NCBI GenBank assembly: GCA_012845835.1
Contig: JABAKD010000017.1
Span: forward strand, 2,851,001-2,915,000
Direction: 5' to 3'
DNA from: Undaria pinnatifida
Lineage: Eukaryota; Sar; Phaeophyceae; Laminariales; Alariaceae
Length of the DNA stretch: 64,000 nucleotides
In this document: in pieces, positions 12,141-23,600 of the stretch
How positions within the stretch are numbered: position 1 is the stretch's first letter
Layout of the letters: each line of letters opens with the position of its first letter
The notes under the pieces: model-generated
What the model saw: only the letters and a program-made list of their open reading frames with translations
The model's database searches: none
Told to the model about the DNA's origin: nothing
Translations under genes and position numbers: made by a program

Positions 12141-12319
12141 CAGGTCGTATGCATTTAGGCTAGGTGAAACGCACTCATGATCATGGCTCGAATGATTCTT
12201 GTTGGAATATACTTCGGCTTCCTCCTGCTCGTGCGCGACCGTCCGGCCGCCATAGCTATCCCCGAAGTATCAGAGTAGCGATGAGCCCAGCTGGGACGTT
12301 CATTGTCGGCCGTGGTGTC

Positions 12320-13870
12320 AGATACACCCAGAACTTAAATATCCCCGGGAAAAATCTTCCACATATACGTGTCCTTCCGGACATTTACTTTGCGATGCCT
12401 CACAGCTGCGCTCCGAGTATAAGCAACAGCCTTCCTGCTCAATATACAACACAGTGAGGTCTTTCACATCTACAGAAGGAATAAACCACATGGGAAACCT
12501 AAAAATAAAACATTGAACGAATACATCAAAGCTAAGCAGCATCAAACCGTGTAATAAACGACAACAACCTCCGTGGTGGAAACCTTTTCTGCGAACGTCG
12601 GTATATCGGAGATAAAACGGCATTTCTTCAAGCGCACGATTTTATAACCAAAAACAAAGAAACTGCCAATGTAAAACGCCAGTGGTTTTACGGATAACAT
12701 TTACCAATATCAATACTAATTTCCGAATAGCAAACCGCATCTATCTCCCAAAAAAGTGTTTTTCTTCAAATCCTGTACTGCCACGTTTACATCAAATGTA
12801 TGGATTATTCATCTGTCACGTCAAATACTTCACGCTTGGACGTAATGCTAATCGTCTCCTCCGATTGGCATGTTCTCTGTTACCCTACAACACCCTCCTG
12901 GTCAAAATATCAGCACCTTGCACTATCTCTGTGTTCATCCGTTGTGAATCAACGCAACCCTACCCTTTCATCCAGGCCAAAACAACATAAGAACCATCCC
13001 ATGTCTATGAAGTTGAAGCAAAAAATCCTCCGTGCGGTCGCATTGCAACACCCGTGTTTTAGGATGAACGCGTTGAGCACGTAGGCGTTCGAGTTTCACA
13101 CCAAAACCTGTCATGAATATGAGACGATTCTTAACACGGTCTTGACTGGAATGAAGAAGTAGGTCTGCGCTGAATCGAAGTGGAGGAAAATACATAAAGT
13201 GAAAGGAGTCAATATCATATTATGTTTTAGGGGGACAGAGAGAACGTCCTAATTGGAGGAGACGAATAGCATCACGTTCAAGTGAAAATTGTTGCGCTTG
13301 GCAGACGGATACTCCGACCATTGACCTAAACGTGGTATACTTGAACATACACGCGTTCCATGATTAGGTCATATTCTTGAGGCGCCTCAAGTTTAGATGG
13401 CGGGATAGCGGAGGATTTTTGTGTTTGATTTGGCCCGCCTGTAAACCTTCTCACGTTGATGCGTCGTTTCACAACGCAGTCGTCATTCCGTTTGGCCTCG
13501 CGGTCATCAGCCACGTGCAGGGCAGCTCGCCGGCAGAAGGAGAGTCCCTCGTCTCCTTACGGGCGTGGTACCGAGTTCTTCCGAGGGACGGGGGGGGGGG
13601 CGTCAACGCCTATATTTCCTCAGGTGTATGCTGACGATGCGGTCTCGGTAGAGCCGCGGTGGCCCCCTTTAGGCGGATGGTGTGTGACGACGTGGAAGAG
13701 CATGGAATCCGATTGTGGTCTCTCTTTCAGTGCACGATAAACAGGCTAGTCTCCCTGGTAGGTCCCGGAAAATGGTTCCGCGTGGAACACGCTGTTTGAG
13801 GTGTTGGGGATGGGCGCTTGTTGCAGTCGCTATGACGATTTTCTTGCGGCAGGCCAAGTTGACGCCGAAT
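12320..13870. repeat. Foldback-like element, copy 3
   Basis: The longest uninterrupted copy. The left arm (about 12790-12975) and right arm (about 13145-13345) are diverged inverted repeats, sharing TCGTCTCCTCC/GGAGGAGACGA, TTCTCTGT-ACCC/GGG-ACAGAGAGAA and the CACGTTTA/TAAACGTGG block. The central 170 bp matches the centres of copies 1 and 2. Downstream, 13470-13860 matches 11740-12130. Confidence 0.6.
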
Positions 13871-16430
13871 CGCTCCGGAATCCGAGTTGCTTTCGTTGAC
13901 GGGAGACTTGTTGCACGTCGTGCGGTGGTGAGGCCGGGCAAGGTTTCCGTAAGACATATGCCTAATGGGCTGTGCATACCCCCCCTACAGGTTTTGGCAC
14001 GAGGCATTCCAGGTCCCGGCAGGGGGGGGGGAGGGGGAGTTGTCGTCGTCGAGTCGCGTACGCGATCGACTCCGTCGCGAGTTTCACGAGTACATTTCGT
14101 TTTGGTGTTTGCTAGTAGACCCGGCGGTGTCGGTCACGGCCCACATGGTCATTCAAAGTTGGTTCACGGTCATGTGTCGGCGGGAATTCCCCCCCGCTTC
14201 GCCTACCGGTCTCTTAAGATATGCCTTTTACGGGGATAATCCCATCCCCTCGCTGGGTCCGGCGGGGAAGGTGTTGTGTCTGTGTTTCATGTCTGAATTG
14301 TTTTCTGATGGCACGGTGGGACGAGATGTTCGCCATCGATTTGGAGGTGGTGCACTCCGTGCATTGCATGTCGTGGGACGACGCTGCGTTTCACACCGCC
14401 ACACAGTTCGTTGGGTGCGATGGCGAAATGCCGGCAAGGTATGTATGTAGAGTTGCGTTGTTCTCATGTTATGGCAGGGGTAGCACATTGAAGCCAACAA
14501 GTTATGACGAACAAAGCGCCTTTCCTGAGGCAATACTGATACTCACTGCATCATCAGAACCCAAACTACACTTTGCATAATGTATCAATTCGGCACATCA
14601 CCTAAGTCATGGGATTGTTCATCGGGGTGCACTTTCATTTTTTCTCAAAGTTGTTTTTTGGTGACGAATAGAGCTCTCCAAGAGACAAGCCTTGGAAGTA
14701 CATGGATGCACTCCTATCGTAGCATGTACCTTGGCAAGCGCATACAGGCGACCAGGAACAGAGTCACTCAGTGCAAACAGCGTACGCGTGCGGACACGGA
14801 ACGGGGTTCGCGGTTCGAGATCGACCGTTAGGGTCGATCGGCTTTGGACCAGAGCTACGGTAGGGCGGGGTACCCCCATTCACTACCATGTTGGAGCTAC
14901 TCGCATGAGTGACTCCGTGCGGACACGGAACGGGGTTCGCGGTTCGAGATCGACCGTTACGGTCGATCGGCTTTGGACCAAAGCTACGGTAGGGCGGGGT
15001 ACCCCCATTCGCTACCATGTTGGAGCTACTCGCATGAGTGACTCCGTACCTCACGGACAAAAATACTTTAGGTAAAATTCTGGGCGCAGCGTAGCTTACC
15101 ATTCCATTGCGGATTGATATCGCAAAATAGAAAATAACAGCACGAAAGCTCAAGACCGCAAGAGGACTGGGGGGTTATTCGCGCGAGTGACTCCAAACCA
15201 CTGGGAAAAAAAGCCTCCAAAAGTGACCCCCTTACCATACCCTGCGTGTGTGTATGCTACTGCCCATATGTTCGAGTTGACGTCATGCTTCTTTTTTCTT
15301 CCCGACCCACCCCCCTTTTCCTCGTCGGTCGTTATGGCAACTCCGTAAGAGTGGCGAGATGCGGTCATGCTCAGCTAGCATTTAAGGAGGAAGTTGCGAA
15401 TTCAGGTCATAACCTCGATGAGTCCGCCATGCTCTCGATGCGAATTGGAGGTGTGTCAATGCCTGTGGCCGGAGGAGACATGTCGGAACGAGTGAAGCAG
15501 AGAGGGGAGGTGGAATCCGACGCGTACAAAGCATACCCATACGCGAAATGATATCGAAGACGCAAGTGCAAGGCGAGGCAAGGGGGTGACGTAAGCCAGT
15601 TGTGGCAAGCGAGGGGAAGGGGAGACAACAAAGGGAAGTAAATATATCTGATATGGCGTTGGAAATTGCAGCTCGTGTACGGCAACAATAAAAGCCTCAA
15701 ATCACCTCGGAGTTGGAGGAATCGCATGAGACTGCAGTACCTATCGGAGGCTTGGTCGTCCGAGACAACTGTTCTAGGCGGTACAGCACCATATTGGGAA
15801 CCCGGCTGGTGTCACAGTAGGGGGAGAGAGGCCGCAAGAGCATGGGCGATATGCACACGCGGTTGCAGGAGGCTGCGGTCGATGCATCTAGCCGACGGGA
15901 GAAATCTCTCTCTCCACGACTCGGAAAAACAACAATGACAACGCACAACAAAATCTGGAAGTCATTAGCGTAGAACGCACCCATTCCCAAATCAGAAATT
16001 CAGCCTAGTCCAGTCTCCCTGTTTCTTATTGCAACAACTGTCGCGTGCCTCACTTCATGCTCCTTTCGACAGCAGCACCCCCTATAGCGATAAATCGAGC
16101 GTCAGACACATGAGCGCTAAACATATTTTTTCCCACTGCTGAACTACTCGTACTAAACGCGAACTACTCGTACTACACGCTCCGGTCCCCCAGATCCGAT
16201 ATCCCGCATGCATGCTTCCCTGCTGCGGCCCCTTTCAACATATCCACCACAAAAAAATGCAGAGCACGCGTGCGCCATATCCCCCCCTCCTCATGCGAGA
16301 ACAAGAAAGGAAATACATGGCAGAAAAAAAAACAATACACAACAACCAAAATTTCAAAACAAACGTTCAAAAGAGGTATATATCGTACAGCGCCTATATT
16401 ACCACCCAACCGTCATCAGAGCTGACGCAA
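13871..16430. other. Intergenic, no recognisable gene
   Basis: Contains an unassigned 161-codon plus frame (13965-14450) without recognisable motifs, and the 129-bp tandem repeat listed separately. Nothing else is supported. Confidence 0.45.
14787..15044. repeat. 129-bp tandem repeat, two copies, with internal palindrome
   Basis: Two nearly identical copies (14787-14915 and 14916-15044), with the start of a third at 15045 and a short echo (GAGTGACTCC) at about 15185. Each carries an inverted repeat. In copy 2, GATCGACCGT-T-ACGGTCGATC is perfect with a 1-nt spacer; copy 1 has one mismatch. Confidence 0.9.
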
Positions 16431-16439
16431 TGTTGCACC

Positions 16440-16790
16440 TTGAATTTTGAATTTTGAATCGTCTACCCTCAACACTATTGAATGTCCACTCTTTCATTTC
16501 CCAGCTTCAAGCCTATATCTTGAAGTGTCAATGGTCAACTTCAATCTTTAATTTTCACTTTTCAACCTCAAAGCTTCGATGTTCGTTTTTCGTAACCATT
16601 AATCAATCTCCGACTTCAACATTCAATATTCAAGTGCCAACGCCCAACATTATGCCCCATTATTCAATTTCAATTTCAGTTTTCACCGTTCAAGAATGAA
16701 GTATTAACTTCAACGTTCAATTTTCAATATCTATTTTTTCAAATTTGAAATTTGAACCTTCAAGCCTCAATTTCCAAAATTTCAATCTGC
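16440..16790. repeat. Low-complexity TTCAA/TTGAA-rich tract
   Basis: Short degenerate units such as TTCAATTTTCA, TTCAACATTCAA and TTTGAATTTTGAA recur throughout. It reads as a decayed short tandem repeat. Confidence 0.7.
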
Positions 16791-16879
16791 ACATAAAACG
16801 AGCGGGTAAAATCGTAAAATCATGTGAGGCTGTCGGGGCCATACGACTTTTAGTTGCTGCCGTACGTCCACACTCTACA

Positions 16880-17540
16880 ACGAGCCGAAAGCCAACATAA
16901 TCTCGAAGAAAAAACCGGTCAAGCATCGATAACACCTCAATCATGTCTCGGCGAAGAAGTCGCTCATGTCTCGACGAAGAGCTCACTCAAGTCTGCAAGA
17001 AACATATCGATCAGCTATCAATTCAAATTCAAATCAAGCGTCCACAAAAACTAAACCAAGTTTCGGTGAAAAAAGGGCCTACCAAGTGAACTGTATCAAA
17101 GCCTCGTTGACAAATCCACTCCAATCTCGATGACCAGCCCAACAAAATCTCGATGACAATTCTAATCCAAGATGATGGGGGCTCGTTCATGATTCCGTGA
17201 AAGGTTCAACCAATTATGGAGAGAAATCTGAAGAAAATAAAAACAGTTCTCTTAACCCTTTTGCTAGAGCACTATTTTTTACACCAATGCCCAGTGCTTC
17301 CTTCCCAAAAGTGGGTATTCAGTTGTAAAGAGCGCAATCAAGTTTCGGTGAAAAATCCAGCCATGTGTTGCCGAAACGTCGCTTTTCATCAATTCTCCAT
17401 CAAGAGCCCAATAAACGTTTGTCGATTAAGTCTATCAACTCTAGTCCAAAAATAACAAATTTATAGCAGATCAAGATGAAGACGGCCCAATCAAGCTTTG
17501 GTGAACAGCTCCATCTATTCTCGACTAAAATTCGACATTT
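16880..17540. repeat. Degenerate minisatellite 3' of the acyltransferase gene
   Basis: Units resembling AATCTCGATGACCAGCCCAA or AAGTTTCGGTGAAAA recur irregularly (for example near 17045, 17130, 17340, 17495 and 17550), with spacing from about 25 to 80 bp. The array runs up to the stop codon of the minus-strand gene, so it lies in its 3' flank or UTR. Confidence 0.6.
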
Positions 17541-17544
17541 TGCA

Positions 17545-17644
17545 CTAAGTCTCGATGAACAGTTCTTTGTCTTTGTAGTCCGGGAGACGCCCTTTGTACG
17601 TGTCGAACAGCCGTTTTACTTCTTTCACGTATATGGCGTGGTAC
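17545..17644 (-). CDS. DGAT2: Acyltransferase exon 7 (residues 287-319, stop)
   Basis: Acceptor TTCAG|GTAC restores the AAG lysine codon split by intron 6. Encodes YHAIYVKEVKRLFDTYKGRL then PDYKDKELFIET and stop, the C-terminus typical of the family. Confidence 0.94.
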
Positions 17645-20600
17645 CTGAACCGTAACGACCACATGAAGGAGGCGAACGGAGGAGGCGGAGGGGGGGGGGG
17701 GGGGGGGGGGCAAGCTTGAGCAAAAAGGAAAGAAAAAACAAGAAGATACGAATGAAACAAGATATTAGGCAATAAATAAAATGAAAAATAAAGAGTGCAC
17801 AAGAACCAAATACCAGATGGCGAGGAAAAGATAGAAAAAAAATGGAAAAAATGAGCCACTTGGCATGTTGCGCATTCTGTACTCGTACTAGTACGAAACT
17901 GTTGATTACTACCCGATTGAATATAAACGCGACCGATACAGTTTACTGTACCTCGTATATGCTGGTACGCAACAATCATACCTGTACACCGTACAAGGTT
18001 CCCCTCCGGGAAGTGCTGAGGGGAGTGGCGCAAGGACACATTATTATCACTACCGGACGCAATGACCATTTATTATTATTGCACATACAAAAAAACTTGC
18101 CCGGAAAAGTAATGAATTCGCATTTTACCCGCAGTAATACTTCATGGGTGTACTCAATAACAGTACTTTTAGCACTTTTTGGGTACTCGATATAACCGTG
18201 CCCACGACCGATCTATTGTTGAGAAAATACACACACCACCACTTCTTGACAACACACAAAATTTGTACACCGTATGATACGTATGATTTCGAGAAGAGCG
18301 TCACACGTCGAACTGCAGCTTAGGGACCGCCAGGAAGCGAGAAGGGGCACGTGTGGCGTGGGATGCGGCTTACTGTAGAATATTATGTAAAGAGCACTTC
18401 TTGATAACGAGGGAGCAAGAGGACAATACGTGACAGGCTATGACAAAAGCAACTCGCCGCCGTAAAGAGAGGATACGGCACGCGCACACGGTCCTGCCTG
18501 TAGCGTTTTGCTCTTCGCATGCTGCCTGCTGTCTGTCATTTGTGATCTTCGCAAAAGAAACAGAAAACAATGCCTCTGTGGACGTAAATGTATACGTAAG
18601 GATGGGTTGGTATCTAAATTAATACTATTACGAAGGTCCCTTATGTTTTCGAATCGATGGACACGCGCACCCAGAGCGGCAGCACAGCAGAAACGTTTGG
18701 TATGGCGGGGTAACAAACTATTCATATGACAGGCTCAGACACAAGCAACTCGACGAAGCATAGCGAGGACACGCCACGCGCACATAAATGGCGTCACCTA
18801 CCGTTGCTGTTGTGCGGCAGGGTTGTAGCGTTGCACTCTCCGCATATTGTCTGTTGTCTGTAATCTGCGATCTTACATAGTGTTGCCTACCACTGCTGCT
18901 GTGCGGCAGAGTTGTAACGTTGTGCTCGCTTGGTATGGTACGATATCATATACGAAGCACACCAACATGGACATAAATATAAGAAACGTTTGAGTACTAA
19001 TATGATATTCAAACGATCCTTACACTTTACGCCGGCATGTCACTTGACACAGAAGCAGCAGTAGCAGCAGCAGCGTTAGTGGCGTATAGGCGGGTAGAGC
19101 ATCGCAGGCTCCGATCAAAGCAATTAGCTACTACAACAGCAGCCACACGCGCATAAAGTTGAAGGCTGCTGCTGCTAGATTGCTGGGCGGCAGGATCGTA
19201 GCGTGGTGCTCTGTGCAACAATAGGGAAATGTACGTGTACCATCTACGTGCAGAAAAACCCGGTTTGCATCCAAATCTTACGTGCGTACAACGGGGGTAG
19301 GGGATGCGGAAACACCATCCCCGGGGATGTTGCGAAAACCCGGGGATTTGCCCCAAGTATGCCCAAGGCCAAACGAGGTTAAACGGTTTGCCACGCGCGA
19401 CACACTGCACGGATCGCGCCCGAAACTCCGGCAACGTGACGCCAACGGTCGAATTGTGCCCACCCCATCCTACGTTTCGGACAAAGGTGCCAGCACGAAG
19501 AGATGTGCCCGAAGAAAAGAAAAAAACGACAATTATACGTATACATATGCGTTTTGGTGTACCGCATGCCAACGGGACGCAAGAAAATTAAAAGCGAAAA
19601 CTCACTTGTCCACGTCCTCGTCTGAGGGAAACTCCTTCTTTGGGACACCAATCGGCTTACCCGTAACGCAGATCACCTGAAGGGAAACAAACAAAACCAC
19701 AAAAAACAACACAGCAACCCACGATTAGCGACAGACACAAATCACGATAGACACTGTTAACGCCGATACGTATGGTGAGATGAGAGGCGGAGGGGGTGTA
19801 TGGAGCGCCCAACAGCAGGCCAGGGTGTTCGACGGACAGACGGACGCACGGTTGAGGCGTTTTTGAGGGGGGGGGGGGGGCTTCGAAGTTACAAGGTACT
19901 TTGCGAGAAACGACTACAATAGCATGAGGTATGGTTCGCGTCAGGCACGATACGCGAGAGGCCCTATTGCCGCGGGTCAGGAACAGCGCGAGGAAACAAG
20001 AACGACAGACAAGGTTCGCACACTTCCCACACTACCCAGAAAGTTGCTCTCCCCCGGTGGCTATCTCCACCGCACCAGATACCCTACAACCTATCGCTCC
20101 CACGGGATGGTAAGGTAAGGTTGCTCTCCCCCGGTGGCTATCTCCACCGCACCTGATACCCTACAACCTATCGCTCCCACGGGATGGTCAGGAGGCAATG
20201 GGGAGTGGAGGGGGGGGTACTTTTCACGCGTAACCGTAGTCGTAGTCGTATGAGGGAGGGGGGGGAGGGGGGGGGGGGGGGTATGGACCGCCCGACGACA
20301 GTCCAGGCAGATCGACGGACACACAGCCGACGCCTTTTAGAGGCGGGTGGGGTGCGGAGCGAAAATCCTCGCAGGGCATCGGCATCGGCAGACCCCATCG
20401 CCCCCAGAGCCCTGAGGCGAGACGGTAAGAAAGCGGGGGGGGTGGGGGTGTACTCACTAGCATGCATGGACGGAGTCGTAAAACCATAGACCACCGCATC
20501 CCTACAACGCCGGGCCGGAGTACGTCGGGTTGTCACCGACCAGGCACACATGGGCACACATGGCTTGCACCAATGGTGAAACACCGTGAGTTGTTCTGCA

Positions 20601-23600
20601 GTCAAACGAAGCGAAGCTGCAACCTGCTATATATAACGACCGCTTGTGAAGCGGGGTTCAGCACCTCGTGCGCGTACTTGTGGGTTGCAGCATCTAGTGA
20701 CTTGCTATAGCTTTCTGGTGTGACCACTTCCAGAGACAGCGATAAGCATACTACCAGGTATGAAACTATCTCGTGGCTGCCTGGCCATAAACACAGCACC
20801 TGGTATGGTCACTTCCAGAGGCAGCGATGGGCATACTACGAAAATTCCCTAGTGGCCGCCTGACCATATACACACAACTTGGTGCGTGATACGAATACCC
20901 CCCTTGCACGGAGTTAAGGTTTATGACCCCGTACAAGACACCCTTGACAGACTTGCATTGGGTTGTTCTGCTTGTTGCAGCTGCAGCCGATTGCGTGGAA
21001 AAGGCAAAGGCGGCTGCGCTCGCCGTGCGTTTTCAGGAGACGGGTTACATGGTGGGCCCCGGAATTGGCAGCCCAACTTCGGAGGCCACGCTGTAACCTG
21101 TCCGTGCGAACGCGCTGCGAGCAATCGTCTGTTCATATTCCTCGATTATCAACTGGAATTACCACACGCAGACATGCTCAATACGGGTTATACAGGGGTG
21201 TGCTTAGTAAGGTGACTATTAATACGTATACAAGGGTGTGCTTAGTAAGGTGACTATTAATAATACTTTTACGGGTGTAATACTGGGTGATAAAGCTACG
21301 CAACTGTGGTCAAATATTAAAGTTACACAACTACCCGGATATAGCAGGTCGATCCCAGGGTACGTAGTACCTGGTATTATCGTGGGCACGGTATAAGGGC
21401 TCGGAAATAAATACAGGGGTACGTAATGACAAAATATTTACTACAATGGGATAATGTATCTTTTCAGGGGTTGGTAATTAATTGATTAATCAATAATATC
21501 ACAAGTTCTATCTTCAATTAAATTATTTAGCGTGTTAAATGACTGAATATAGAACACTACAAAATTGATGGTTTTGTCTGGGGGGAAGAAGGGGGTTGGT
21601 TTATAATTTTTCCTTTTTGGGGATTCGTGGAGACTGTATGATCTAACTCGGCCACCACCCGTGGTTACCGAAACAAAAAAATAAAACATGTACCGTGATT
21701 GTCTAGCTCACACAGTGAGTGGCGTGTTTTAAGCGTCGATGCCAACCGACGCCAACCCCAAGTGGAGGGTGTACTCATTTCATGCATAGCCGTAGTCATG
21801 ACCATAGACCCTCGCATCCCTACAATTCCGAGACAATCCTCCTGGGGGGTACTGGAACACGTAGTAGCAGCCCGGGAGGATGAACTGATTGACGGATACA
21901 CGGCAGTCGAGGCGTTTTTGAGGGGGGGAGGGGGGGGGGTATGCCTTGCAGGGCATCGGCAACGGCAGACCCCATTGCCGTCGCAGCATGGCACAGAGGC
22001 AATGGGGGAAGACGTGGGAGGTGAAACTACTGTACGTAGTATGGAGCACCCAATATAACCCAGACACATTGACGAACAGATAGGTACACGGTGGAGTCAT
22101 TTTTTACGGCGAGCGGGGTTACCTTGCAGGGCATCGGCACCGGCAGACCCCATCGCCCCCATAGGATAGTGATGCTCACGCCGAGCTTGCGGCTGATGTT
22201 CGTCAGCATCGGGTGTCGGATGATCTGTGCGCGCGGCAGCGACAAAAATGAAAACAAATAGCACGAATGTAACCGATGGCTGATGATTATGTTTCCTAAA
22301 TGTACAATCGTGTATTGCTTTCAACGAAACGTACAATCGTGTGTTACATACAAATTGTGAAGGGGTTAGGAGATGGAGGAGGCGGGGGGGGGAGCGGGGA
22401 GTTTGGCACCCCCCCCACCGCTCCCCTCCTAAACTCCCACACGCCATATATTCCATCTCCCAAACCGTGGAATTGTCGAAAGAGTAGCAGGGCACCCAAA
22501 ATTCCGCACGCCATCCACCTCACCTCCAAAACCGTGGTGTTGCCGAAATAGTAGCAGGGAATCACCTCGCTCCCCGTGCGCATTGCCAGCTTGATGAACC
22601 CCTTCCTCTTCCCCACGTACAACCTCTCCTCAGCAGGTGTGGACATAAACAGCTCCTACCGTATACCAGGTACCGTGATGAAACGTGGTTTGTCAGGCGT
22701 TAGTCAACAAGCAGGTGGGGCGGGGGAGGGGTGACACAGGAACGATTGCGGAGGGGGGAGGGGGGGGGGCTAAGGAGAGGGGGGAAGGGGGGTGATTCAG
22801 TTGGACTGAACCACCCATAATATCTGTATCCGGGGGGTGATTCAGTTGAATTAAACCACCCGTAATATCTGTATCCGTCCATCCGGGACAAAAACCTTTC
22901 CTCCGCAGACATAAACAGCACCTACCTGGTATATCCGTGTTAATAGTGCTCATTGACACGCCACACACTCACCTGAATCATAGACATGTCTCCCCACAAA
23001 TAACTATTGACACGCCACACACTCACCTAAATCATAGACATGTCCCCCCACAAATTAAATAATTTGTGGGGGGACATGTCTATGATTTAGGTGAGTGTGT
23101 GGCGTGTCAATGAGCACTATTAACACTGCTGTACGCACACAAACAACAAACACATACCCACCCAATTATGGGTACACCCTCATCTATACACAAAACCGCG
23201 GCGAAACGGCAATCAATCACCGAATCTCACTATCAGACAGCCCACGAATGAATTGGTACACAAATGCACCGATTGCAACGAGCACACACCTCGCACTGAA
23301 CAGCCATTGTAGTCAGACAAAAAGCGGCCTCGAGTTTCGCGCTCAACCTTGGCTCATTAAAAACTCCCCCGTTTTGTGTACTTGACCCCAACCCTTTCAC
23401 TACTGTATGCATCAAATGACACAAAACATACGTGGAAGTTCTAAATGTGTTAAGGACAAAGACGTCCGTTGACGGCGTAGTTTTGGCCCGTCAAGGTCTC
23501 TTTAGACTTTCAATACTACCATATGAGTAGTGCGGGGAGGTCCTTGACGGCCGTCCGTCAAGGGGCGAAAATGCCGTCGACCGACACTTTAGGTGAAGAG

